NCBI GenBank assembly: GCA_030248215.1
Contig: JASANG010000678.1
Location: forward strand, 1 to 64,000
DNA from: Enoplolaimus lenunculus
Lineage: Eukaryota > Nematoda > Enoplea > Enoplida > Thoracostomopsidae
Reading direction: 5' to 3'
DNA length: 64,000 nucleotides
The translations under genes were made by a program, and so were the position numbers. Shown piece after piece: positions 35,280 to 48,500 of this stretch. The notes under the pieces are model-generated. The model worked only from the letters and a program-made list of their open reading frames with translations, was not told the DNA's origin and made no database searches. Position 1 is the first letter of the stretch. Each line of letters opens with the position of its first letter.

Positions 35280-36548
35280 TCATATTCCGGTAATATGTGC
35301 TCATGTATGGCAATCTATGCTTTTTACATACACTTACCGTGCACATATACCAACAGCAGACCTTACATACTGCGTAGTCGTCAAACTTGTGGGGAAAGTG
35401 TACAAGATTCCTTCGGCGCCATACCTAAAATAGTTCTAGCATAAGGGTCAGCATCGCAGAAGCCAAATGCAATTTTAGTACCAAATCTTAACACCAAAAT
35501 TTGTTTTTATCCATGTTGTGTGGGCTAGGTCTGATTTCCCTGCTTGGAATCGCGAGTGATTGGAATCGGTTGTAGTAAACTTTGGGCACTTGTGAACACT
35601 ACTCCGTGAACAAACCGAAACCCAAATCTTAAGCGTAAAGTCTTATGTATGCCAAATCCTGAAAATTTCAAAAACTGTGCGGTGACATTGTACTTACAAG
35701 AGTCCGAAATTTAATTAAAAATTCTCACGTAAATTTTAGCACAGTTTTTTGCCATTTTTACAAAAACATTTTAAACCATTTTCGACGCCGCAAAATTTGT
35801 TTTGTGTCACTTTAAATTGACCGTTTTTATTTGTCAGCTACGTACGTCATTTTTTGAGTGTCGTATTTATAATTTCATTTTGACACCAACCAGGGTTTAT
35901 GACAAGGAGGTCATTCGGTTCGTAGATGGCTCAATATGATGCAGGATCGCCAAAAAATTTCACGAGTTGCACACCGAGACTACGAGTGACCTGGACGCGG
36001 GGCTTATGTATGCGGCTGAGTTCTGTGAACTTCCTGTGGTAACAGCCTGGCAACGGTATAAGAATGGCGGTATACTTTTTAAAAAAATTTAATGTCGTCT
36101 GGCACTCGGATCCGCCAGTGTCACTCGCCCGTACATCGCTATCCGTCATCGTGCGCTTTCGGACGCGAATTACTCGCGTCTGGTACCATACGATGACTGA
36201 TGGCGATGTCGGCAAAGAACGGTGCCGCGCGACACGTATAGCGGCACCAATCCTGTTTTAAGTATTGGTCAAGTTTACGGGTCTTTGAGAATGGCAAGAA
36301 TGTGACACGCCGCATATGATGGGTAAAATATAATGAACTACTAAAACTACATATATGCAGCGCATTCCAAATACGTCAGCTATATTGGCAAATTGCTGTG
36401 TATGTAGAACCACCCGTCTGTCCCCGTGAGCCCCATCCTCGCGAAAACAAATTCTGCCGTCGCTCTCGTAATCGGAATGGGAGGCCTTTGCTGTTATCCT
36501 ATTTGTTTTCTAGATAAATACTAGTAAATTTAATGTGTTTTCTTCACA
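35280..36548. other. Region upstream of the deaminase gene, no gene seen
   Basis: It contains a GCGGATCCA-family fragment (about 35450-35540) and a GC-rich segment with CCGTCATCGTGCGC-type motifs ending GACACGTATAGCGGCACC (about 36088-36245), related to 37278-37375 and 45040-45195. I see no convincing TATA box before the ATG at 36549. Confidence 0.5.
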
Positions 36549-39500
36549 ATGTCGCACAACAAAAAAACCCATTATTATCATCATACTTTGAGTTCTGCTT
36601 CCGGTAACGTTTGCATTTGCCCGTTACACGAAGGGAACGCAAACGCTAGTCTAATCGCGTTAAACCAAATGTTTATATCTAACAGTCTAGACCCAGTGTC
36701 GGGATTGGTGCAATGGGCAAGTCGGTTACCCGTCAACTCGACCAATTCTACACGGCGATTGCTTCTATTTGAAGAAACGGATATTTTGGACAATAATGCC
36801 GAATCTGGTGAACGCTGTCCAAAGGAGCACGAAATTTGTCGTAATTCGAAAAGCAGGTAAATTTTTTAACCATTTTATTTTAATAATAACTGTAATCAAG
36901 TCTCGATTTTTCGGTATGAAAAGTTGAATTTGAAGACTTCGGCACTGGAGACGTTTACTACTATTGGGTTCACTATTAAGAGTTTTTGATGTGAACTCGA
37001 AGGTGTTCTAATGACAATTAGAGATTTTTTACAATCCGTATGTGCAACGACAGTGTTGCAATTTGCGCAGGTGGTATTTGGTTGATTTAAAATTAACTCA
37101 TATTGAGTTAACTTTAACTCAGAATGGCTGGGTTTCTAAAACCCTAATGATTTGGTGCTTTAGTACATGCTAAGTAATTCTTTACTCATTTTGTTGTTTT
37201 TAAAGGCTTTACTTAAGTTAAGTACTACTCAAGTCGATGACTAAATTTGATGTATTATAGACTAACACTTCTGGCAGGTTAAGGGTTGCGCTAAAATTGA
37301 CGTCCGGCGCCGTACGTCACACGGACGGCGCTGGACGGCGACGCAGGTTAAAAAGTATAGCGCAACCTTAACTTTGGTCTAATTGAAACTGTAGACTCAT
37401 GGTGCCTCTTTAATACTAAGCAAAACTGTGGCTTTTTTGTTATGACTTTACAATGGCTCACATTTGGCGGGTGCTTCTTTTGGTTGAAAAGTTAAGTACT
37501 TAAGCCATCGACTTAAATAATTATTTAAGTATAATTGAAGTAAATACTTCAGTAAGATTTCATAAACCCAGCCATTACTGTGTTACAAAAAGACCAACTC
37601 AACCTAAGCTAAAACGATTTAACATTTAGAATTAAAAATTCAACTCAGAATTGAGTTAAATTTCAACTCATGTTGAGCTGAATTTAACTGAAACTGGCAA
37701 AAAACTGCAGTGTACCGAGGGGGGAGTGGGCCGCCCGCCCCGCCCCCTTTAAACGCGGATTCATTTCAGTCGGCTTGAGAGATGGATGCGCTGCTTTGTT
37801 ACGTTGCCATTTGCGGTTGCCAAATGTATCTTAAAAACAAGGACTTCAGTTGTTTTATCGGCGCACATCCCCCACCAATCTAAATTCCTCGGTCCACCAT
37901 TGAGTGTGTATTGTGCGGTATCAAGACAATTCGTCGCCCGGCAACTTGTCAACTGTTATTTTATGATCCGAAATATCGTTGGTTCGAAGATTTATTGCCC
38001 ATCATTAATCTTCGAATGCTGTCTGGCGATAAGCTTTCCGGCCGACAAATTGTCGTTGATTCGCGTCGTTCATAATATTGACGATACACCACCGTTTTCT
38101 ACACTGTAATTATCGCATGGTTTTTTGGCATTGGCAGGATGTTTTAACTGGACATTCGTTAATTTTAGCGATATAAATTCAATTGTCTACAATAGATTAC
38201 GGGATGTGGCGGTAGCCAAGCTTTCTCTTAGTGACCGCCTCTACGCACATGCCATCAAATATGACATTGTATTTGACAGTCGATGGAACTATTCAAAAAA
38301 CATTAATGGATCTCCAACAGTCGAGAAAACAATTTTACAGGAGCATGTGGTTAAAAGAACAAGCTATCACTAGCAAGGCTAATACTTGCTTAGAGGGTCA
38401 AGATCCTGGTAAAGCTGTTAAGCTGAGTCTCATGTCCCCCTTCGCCCTGACCACGGACCCGAATTATGTATGAAAATAAAATGAATGTTAATTTCAAGTC
38501 AAAAATTTAGGTTCGCGTGTCAGATTAAATTGGGCGCTGACGTTTTGAGCGAACGCTTTGTGGCCACATCGAAACGACGGGCACGCAAATTAGCTGCAAC
38601 TGATGCTATGATTTCATTGGTCAGACGTCGACAAATCCGATTCGCGTTTTTGGATCAAAAGGTTTCTGCCGACGCTAGTGGCCTGAATCGAAACGCTGTT
38701 TGCAACTTGTTCGAAATTTTTCGCTTGGGCAAGGGCGGGATTGCTTTGAACCCTATATTTCTGGCTGACAATGCGGTTCAGGTTTGATGCTTCCTTAAGA
38801 CAATGGAATAGCTTTCAAACTTATCGTTCTCCCATGTTGATTTTACATCAACTATAGAATTGGTCAACCATATATAAGGTAAACAGACATCTGAATATCA
38901 TTCCACACTGATGTACGAACCCCTGCTCTCGTGTCAACTATACTTACATGTGTGCTACTGTGACATAATATCATAGGACATTATAGTGAATGTCATATGA
39001 TATTCCAAATTTAAGGCAAATATCATATGACACTCAACAGACAGCTTTATAACAACGTCTGTGGACAATGATAGCTGTCACGCGCTCATTGTTGGACTAT
39101 CTGAAAGGATCATATTTGAATTTTCCGCTGAAATTTGAATTTTCCAGTTGAAATTTGAATTTCCCGCCAAAATTTGAATATTCCGGCTAAAATTTTAACA
39201 TCCGCCAAAATTGGAATTTTCCGCCAAAATTTGAATTTTCAGCTAAAATTTGAGTTGCCCGCCAAAATTTGAATTTTCCGGCTAAAATTTTAACTTCCGC
39301 CAAAATTTGAATTTCCCGCCAAAATTTGAAGTTTCCCTCCAAAATTTGAATTTCCTGCCAAAATTTGAGTTTTTCCGCCTAAATTTAATTTCTCTCACCA
39401 AAATCAAAATTTTCGAGCGAAAAATATGCTGGCATCATACCATAGCTCTGCAAGATGTCCGATAGCCTGACTAAACATTTCGACCCCGTCTATTAATGTC

Positions 39501-42500
39501 ATATGATACTAACGTTTTGTCTGACAGTATCATATGACACTCGACATAAACGGTAACCAGCTATGCACTACATGTGTAGACAACTTTAAAACTGTATTAT
39601 ATGGTTGCCAGACAACAGCGGGAATGTCATAAGAGATGGACACACAAAGGTATGATCTACACGTCATATTAGCAGACCATTGTACTTTTTAGAATGCGAT
39701 ATAGGGTTACTAACTAGTCGTAGTGGGACTACATTTATTAAGCGAAGCTCGAACACACGTAAGCAATTAACGTAATATGCAAATTTGTTATTAGCTAACT
39801 ATTCATCCAATGTTTCTATTGCCTGCACAAGAATAAATATGCTAAACCCTGTCATATCAAACGGTTCAAGCTATAATTTCAAACAATATATTTATCTAAA
39901 TGAAGGGAGTTTTCAAAGTCAAGGTTGGATTTGGAATCGGATTCGACAAAATCGGAATGGGTTCGGAATCGAAATCTGTCAAACTGTGAGTTCGGTGCCA
40001 CCCTGCTAAGTGTTAACCGCCTTGCCAAAGGATGAGAAATTTCGTGCAGTGCTGATGCCTATAAATCTATCGATTACCACCGATGCCAATGATGATTAAT
40101 CGGCATATTCCTAAATGAAAATATTGAATTTTAAAGCAGGATTATGGAAATTATGAATTTTATGTGAGGTACCGTTACCCTATAATTATGGATAGAGGAA
40201 CATAGTCGAAGTTGCTGACCGGTTTGTTATAGCCATGCAGATTGTAACTAGATTTCAAAACAAAGTCTACTAAGCCTTAACGGATCCGATTGTTTAAAAA
40301 TTGATTCAGATTCCGAACAGCCAACTTTTGCTGGTTTGAAAAGCAAATCTGCACTTTAATGACATTGTCACCTTACCAGTTGCGCTTAAGTACATAGTTT
40401 GATTTACAACAGTAATGGGAACGTCCAGTTCCAATTGCGACATACAGCCATCACAGAAAATTTTGGCACTGTTTATTTTCATAACTCAGAATGGTGTGAA
40501 TAATCCTTCAATTTCAGTTTTATTATCCTATTAAATAGAAATCTGAAGAAATTGATTTGCAAGCTCTAAAAACTAAAGTCTTATCGATGCCCTTCCGTCA
40601 AAACTAATTGCAGGTAAAGATTGTGTGTTTAATCGCGCTTGTTGAGTCAAAACCTCAACCAACGAATAGGAATATTGAATTATCGATTCAACGCTATGTA
40701 AACCTAACATACTACTCCCACGACTCAGCAAATTTTATAGTTACCTTGCAAAATTTTTTCTTGACGATGTACATTCCCGAATTGAAATCTTGGCTACACT
40801 CGTGGTTTGAGATGCTTAAACCGGTTTCAGAATCGGCAAAAATAGTAAGCTTGGATTCGGATAAAATTTTTGAAATAGCCGAATCGAGCAAGGTCCAGAA
40901 ACAGTTGCTTGTATTGTAATTTTAAAATTGATTTAAACCACACAACATTGTTTCGAAATCATTTTAGTTTCTGTTGTTCACAACTACAGTACATATTTAT
41001 GTGAATTCGGGTTTTGATATTTCAAATTCACAACATATTTCTTCTGCCTGTAATTCACATTGCTAAGTCGATATGTCAAACCCCTACTACTTTTATGTTA
41101 CGAGGAGAATGCTTGTCCCAACGTGTGGAGGCCAGTAAACTGCACCCAAGCATACACGAACTGCAAGTGAACTTAATAAACAACTTTTCATGCATTTTTA
41201 AGAAAACCGCATAGTTTCGCAGTAAAGGTAAGTTATTAAAATTCCATGCGCTGCTATCGATTTTCTTGTTCTATGCATTATTATAGAAATTAAAGTGTAT
41301 TGAATGTTCTGAGCAGCATTTTGAACGATTTTTTACAATATTCGGATTCAGTTTGTAGTTTGCCGGGTGGTTATCTAAAATTTACACCTCATAACGCTAA
41401 TGACCGAAATAGCCTGGATGGTGCATAAATTTCTATCCTTTATTTCTATCTAAAATGATGTAAAAGTTAATATTCTCACCGAATGCGATCCATCATGTCT
41501 ACTAAACTGTGGCGCTGCTTGATTCATGGTTCCAGGTCGGTTGCCTGTAGCACAAACGATTGATCAGTTGATACACCGGCACCAAATCTGACTGGTTTCG
41601 CAACCTATAACGGGACTTGAGATACAAAATCTTGTCGCATGTTACTATATTTCAACCTCGAAAATATGCTACCAAAGCAGTAAGCTTATTTTAGAAGATC
41701 GTTGAGACAATGTTTGCAACTGTGCTTTCGAGCGTTGCTTCTGCATCTCACTTAAAAAATCTGGTTGATTACTCACATGCAAGTCATAAAGCAGGCGGTC
41801 ACCTCAATCGTTCATCATCGAAATTGCGCAATGCCGCTCCTCGTGTTTCTATTGGATCTTGCGTTGCCAAATCCTATTTATAGCATTATTCTATACTGCG
41901 ACCTAATGATATTCTTCAAAATTGGAACATGGATAAAATGATTTTTTCCGAAATTGGAATATGGATAAAATGATTTTTTCCGAAATGGGAATATGGATAA
42001 TTTTTATACTGACATCAAGTCAGAAAATGAAAAGTATATAGAAAATAATCGAATTTATAAGAGCAATGGATTAATTTAAAACCCAACAAACTTTGAATAT
42101 GCCCAAACCGCTATAAAATAAGCCTAGGCCTAAACCTTAACCTAAAACAAGCCTGAGCCTAAATATAAGCCTAAACCTAATCCTAGTTCTAAGTTTAAAT
42201 ATAAACCTAAGTGTAAGCTTTCAGTATATAAGTCCCTAGCCTACCAGTTACCTGATTTTCATACTTGATATGAGACACACATAATCAATACCACCCATTA
42301 CATAAAACATTGCATTATTTCAGCTAACACACAAATTATATAAATCTTCTTTGTCCTGTACCTACCTCTTTCTCTCAACAAAACCAAATCTGCTAGATCA
42401 AAAATAATTAGTGATACGATTGCATTGCTTAAAATGTCACATTTCTAGATTTTGTCATGTTTTAAAATATTGCGAAATAGTTGATTTAATGGGTGAGAGA

Positions 42501-45500
42501 CTAGAAACAAATTTTGAAATTTGAATTTTGGTCTGCTTATTTGCCGTTACATTTAATTTTATCCAAAGTTTTGGTCTATTTTGTTACCACCGTCCAGTGT
42601 TATGTAACGTTTCGATCTCGTTGATTAATGATCGCTTGCTCATCACAAACTTATGCTACCATTTTGCACCTCTTAAATTTAAATTCATTAATAATAAGTT
42701 TATGACAATAATGGTTTTCAAATTTGAAGCGTGTGTGGTTTTGTAAATTTCAACTTAGTTTTGGTACACCGCAGTAATACCGGCTAATGTGGATCAGGGA
42801 TTAATCGCAATTTACATAAAATTTAAGTATTGCACTCAATGTACTATAAAATTAATAAACGATCAAAATAGCTTACTTACATTGTTGTCCTTGAATTCAA
42901 ACATCTCCTAAGTCTTAAAATAGGCGGAATTAACTCTAATCTAGTATTAAGTAGCTTCATCTAAATTAGGCCTTTTGTACTTGGACTGCAACTAATAGTT
43001 TACAGTACCAGCACACTAACCTATCCAATTGGATTTATAGAAATACTTAATACGGGTTAGATTAACACCCAACCAAAATGTCGTCAAACATTTTAGAGTA
43101 ATTGTACACCATCCAATCAGAATAGGGTTACCTTAGAATGTATACTCAATCGCATTTCAAATGAAACAGCAATCAAATTAGATTAGAGTTTACTGGACTT
43201 ACCCTCTCCGTTAACAAAAAATACATAGCCAATCAAATTAGAGTTGTTGTACTTACCCCACCCGTTCGCAAAAAATTAAAAATAAAACAGCCAATCAAAT
43301 GTGGGATACTGTAGCTCTAAGTGGGTTACTCTAATTCATAATTTACGCTCCTGCTACGGCGGTACTATCCCTTATAACACTACTCATTAGTATTAAAGCG
43401 CAGCACTTGTACATTTTTCCAGCTTACGCTTATAAGGGTTCACGTTAAAACTGGGGCGGTGCGGGACATGATTTGTCCATATGAAAATATTGGGTAACAT
43501 TTTGTCTGATTATTAATCCTATATGGTGTGCTAACCTTTTGTATGTCAATGTCATATATTCCCGTTGTTGTTTGTCAACCTTATAATACAGCTTTAAAGA
43601 TGTCTACACATGTAGTGCATAGCTAGTTACCGTGTATGTCGAGTGTCATATGATATTGACAGACATGAAAGTCTCCCCTATACACTACTTTAATGCAAAG
43701 CCTGCATTTTCTGTTTGGAACAACTGGACAGCTTTGAATCCCACATTTTTCCTGATCAGAACAAAAAAGTATGCATTTCCTTCTTGCTAGGTAACGTTAC
43801 GTAATTTTTAGCCTTTACTTTTTCTGGAACGAGTCACGTTTAGTTTCATCTTGGAATCATCTTTTCAGTTTTTTCAGATCCACGCCTATCCTGGACTGTC
43901 CCCACGATTGCCAGCGTTAGCTATGTTATTTACAGATATTGCGCAATGTGTGCATTCAGCGTTTAATCAGCGTGCATTACAGCATCCAATTTGGCTTGAA
44001 TCTAATTCAGTCCTAGCGGCAATTGTTGTCAAAACGTCAAAATCAGATTTGGGCACAATGGTTGCAATGGCGACAGGTATGTAGTGTACTGATAAGTGGG
44101 TCATACGCTTGTCAAGTTGAAAATTGTAAAAATGCACTATGGCGGCAAGATCTTTTATAACTTTAAATTTTAATTAATTTTAGTTTGGTTCGTAGTCTTA
44201 AATTGTCATGGAAATCAATAGGTATTTCAAACCGATAAAATGATAATTTTTTGCTTAACTCAGCTTTACAAATTCAAGAATACATTACGGTGTAGAGAAA
44301 GTTTAAATGAACCTAGTAAAATATTTTTTCTGTTCTCAGGTTGAACTTCAAATATAGGCTTAGGCAAAGTTGCGGCAGTTGCAACAGCTAAAAATTGAAC
44401 ATGTACGTCGAGTGCATTTCGCTCTGCTCAACTTCAATAAATTACATAAAAGATTAGGTCAATGTATAGAACAGGGCAGCGACAGTAGTATAAACACAAT
44501 ACTAAGCGAAGCCGAAGCCTAATGAGCTTGTACGTAAGGCAAAGCCTATGCAAAGAATTAGTCAGTCTAAAGCCTTAAGCTTATTCTACTGCAAACCTGC
44601 AAAAAACGTTCCGTCTCAGATCTTTACATTAGCAAAAATTATTCACCGTGGCAGCAAAAGTTTCAGTTAACTTGAAAATTTGTTTTTGTTTATGTCTCGT
44701 CTCAAACGTATGCAGAAGCCTTTTATAGTTTTTCATTTTTAGGATGCCGATGCATACTGAGCACAGAAATAACAGACGATGGCACCAAAGTGAACGACTG
44801 TCACGCCGAAATCCTTGTGAAACGTTGCTTTCAACGGTTCGTTTGTTTTGAACTTAAAAGAATGAGTATAAATTTTCGCACACGTCTAAAGAATACAGTA
44901 AGATTCTCATAAATTCAAATTTAAGTTTAATCTTTGTTTTATTTCAAATTGTTTATAACCGAAAAATCAAACGAAATCAATTTTATTCACTGCAAACTTA
45001 TGTCGCGGAAAGTACGAATTAAGACGCATTATACTTTTGATGATATTCGTTACCGTCCGTCACCATCCGTAGCCGTCCATCACCGTCCGGTCGCCGTACG
45101 TCACCGTATGGTATCGTATGTGAATGACGTACTATACGTATACCACATGGGGACGGACAGCGACGAACGGCGCCGCGCGACAACTATAGCGCCACTCTTA
45201 AGAGCTTCGCAGGAACCATATGAAAACTGGTTTATTTTTGAGCCCAGCTTTTGAACCAGGTTTATTCTTGAGCCCAGCTTTTGAACCAGGTTTATTCTTG
45301 AGCCCAGCTTTTGAACCAGGTTTATTCTTGAGCCCAGCTTTTGAACCAGATTTATTCTTGAGCCCAGATTTTGAACCAGGTTTATTCTTGGGCCCAACTT
45401 TTGAACCAGGTTTATTCTTGAGCCCAGATTTTGAACCAGGTTTGCCCAGTTTTTGAGCCAGGTTTATTCTTGAGCCCAGTTTTTGAACCAGGTTTATTCT

Positions 45501-48500
45501 TGAGCCCAGCTTTTGAACCAGGTTTATTCTTGGGCCCAACTTTTGAACCAGGTGTATTCTTGAGCCCAGCTTTTGAACCAGAGGACCTCTGCAGCGCAAA
45601 AGTTATTGGTATCGGAATAAGCGTATTACTACTATTTTTAGATATCTTTATCAAGAAGTGCAACACCATATCAAACATTCAAAGACATCGTTCAAATACA
45701 CAGCTCGCAATTCGATTTTTGAATCTGATCACTCAACTGGAGTTGGCAATCAAAACTGCTCGGAAATTTTAAGGCGGCTTAAAATTCAACCGAACGTTAC
45801 ATTTCATTTATATATTTCAACGTCGCCCTGCGGCGATGCACGCGAATTTATACGTCGGTAAATTCGAGTTTTTGGTTATCTTTGCATTTACATGAGCTAC
45901 GTACCAGGGAGCAACGCGCTACCTGGCCAAAACATTGATATTCGGATCCCGTACTTTAAGTTTCTCGGCTATTTTTGGCTAAAATAAACCAACGGGACCA
46001 TTAGAAACAATATAGTTAATTAGAAAAGTAGTACAAATTAGCTGTGATTAAGTCTTTTTTATTGAATTTATGCGCGTAATTGATATCTCGCCTCTCCGGC
46101 TTGGCTCTGGCTGGAAACTGGCGAAATCAGTCTCGGTATTTTGGTACCTGGTCGCACTTCGAATATTTCTATTCGTAGTCTCACCGCAGAACTATCCATA
46201 GCTAAAATTATGTGTTAGAATTGATTGCAATCAAAATTCCATTTCCTATACAGATATCTGGCATTTATCTCAAATTACATCTGCTTTAATGCTGTTAAAA
46301 ATTTCGAGAGAGGATATTCCTTCATCTCTCCCATGTATATGTCGTTTACCAATCTGCTATTCGGTCTAATTACCAAATAGCATAGGCCAATCTGTTATTT
46401 CACGTAATAGCAGTTTGACCTAGGCTAAACTGTTGTAGAACTTATGGAGCGATCAGATTTATTAATTATGTAATCAGACAAAATAACGACAGTGTTGGTG
46501 TTATATCACTGATGTGTAGCTACTTCTCAGAGTTGTTATTTGGTGAATTGCAAGTTGCTATTTGCTGAGAACAGCGGATTGGCCAAAGCCAATTAATATT
46601 TGACCTGAATTGGAGATTGGCCTACCACAGGCCACTGATTTAATGTATTTCTAACCCGAAACGTTAGCACTAGCGTTTCAGCTCGTCAATATCCGGGCTT
46701 CCGGTACTAAGCCGAGAATTACTTTGTCATGAGCCGATTGAACGAAAAACCAATCACGCTGGATGTTTACGTGTCAAATTGCAAAGCGGTATGCTCCCGG
46801 GTTTGTTTAAAATACTGTATCACGAGGGAAATATAGGCCCCCCATGGCCAGCTCAACAAGCTTAGAGGAGGGAAACAAATTTTGGAGAGGCGTGTGGTGA
46901 CATCAAATGGATTACAAACGAGGCTAAAAGTTTACTAGTGTAACCGCAATTATTCTACGGAGCTGTGCGGAACACAGCTGGAATCCCACTCGCTACTGGT
47001 CCGGTAGCTTACCGACAAATTTTGATTGGCGGATGCCGGCGCAGAAAAAACCGACCAAAATATTAATTTTTAAGATAGAATTAATAAATCGTAAGCGTTG
47101 GTTTAAATCATATAGCGTGTTTGCCGGACAGCAAGAAATTCATAGTCATGCCTGCCATTGTGCTTGAAATTAACATAAAAATCGCTGAAATAAACTTGAT
47201 TTAAGCGTCACTTTTTGAAAACGTCCCGTAAAGGAATACTGTTTTTGTCACTTAAACGGGGAAATTCGTAATGTAATTTCCACAATATCATGTGTGCATC
47301 AGGTGAACTTTTGGGGGTAGTGTGCGGCAAATTGAAGTTTTTGGCTTCAATGTGCTGTAAACTGTATCCAAACAGAGCTAATCATGGACAATTCAGGTAA
47401 TCACCTGACAATTCAGTTTGAATTCGATTGTATAATTGGATACTTATTTTTCAAGGTCACGGTGCCGTTCTGTCGGTGGCACGAGAGATTCCCGTCGCAA
47501 AAAATCTCAGCGAACTTCGCGGTCTGCGATTGCCAACCATGTCGTGTACTGATAAAATAATGATGTGGAATGTTGTCGGTATCCAAGGCGCTTTGTTATC
47601 GTTGCTAATTGAACCTGTGTTTTTAACGTCAATTACAATAGGTAATTTGTCGTCATTGGTAATTGAACCGGTGTTTTTGACGTCAATTACAAGAGGTAAT
47701 TTGTCGTCATTGATAATTGAGCCAGAGCTTTTAACGTTAATTACAATAGGTAGTTTGTCGTCACTGGTAATTGAACCTGTGTGTTTGACGCCAATTACAA
47801 TAGGTAATTTGTCGTCATTGGTAACTGAACCTTTGCTTTTGACGTCAATTCTAAGAGGTAATTTGTTGTCATTGGTAATTGAACCTGTATTTGTGACGTC
47901 AATTACAAGAGCTTATTTGTCGTCGAACGTGTGTTTTCGGCGTCTTCACAAATTTGGGCACCTTTGAAATAGAATTTTGCAAAAAATCAAATTTTGGTGT
48001 GCTTCTGTAGCGTGAAACATTTAACAGATGTGATATGCACATTTTGCATAGGTTGTTCCTCATAAGGGTAAATTTAAAACAGAATTTTTCAAAAATTCAA
48101 ATTCGGTTTCGATGCGCCAGCAACACGAAATCCTCCTTTAAGACGATAGGATTGGCACTTTTTGCGCACCCTGTTACTTTTTCAAATGGGCTTTACTGTC
48201 TTTTTATAATAGGCACTTGTAGGACCTGTGAAATATAATTTTTCAAAAATACAAATTTTAGTGTTGAATAAACTGCGAAGGTTTGCAAAAGCTTTAAATA
48301 TACAGAAAATTTCAAAAGTTGACACATTTTGAGCAAATGCCGGCTGGACGAATAACCGAGAAGACAATAGATTTGTTGAAATTTTGAAATATCACAACGT
48401 GATTAGTTGCCAGAATTCAATTTTCAGCAGGCAGGTAAGCGTAAACTTTAATTTAAACCATATGAAGACCTGAAAATATAAGATTAAACTCAAACTTAAT

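Noticed and set aside
38125-38473. Overlapping frames of about 80 codons in deaminase intron 1 that look exon-like (acceptor at 38169)
   Set aside because: Exon 1 joins directly and in phase to 38511, giving a continuous dsRBD (…[13 protein letters not shown]). No donor in these frames has the phase needed to enter 38511.
39114-39416. CRISPR-like array
   Set aside because: Units are contiguous, with no unique spacers, and the genome is eukaryotic; a plain minisatellite.
45101-45678. Collagen-like or Gly/Ser/Lys-repeat protein on the minus strand
   Set aside because: The frames are produced by the 30-bp minisatellite, whose period keeps all frames open; no start context or flanking coding sequence.
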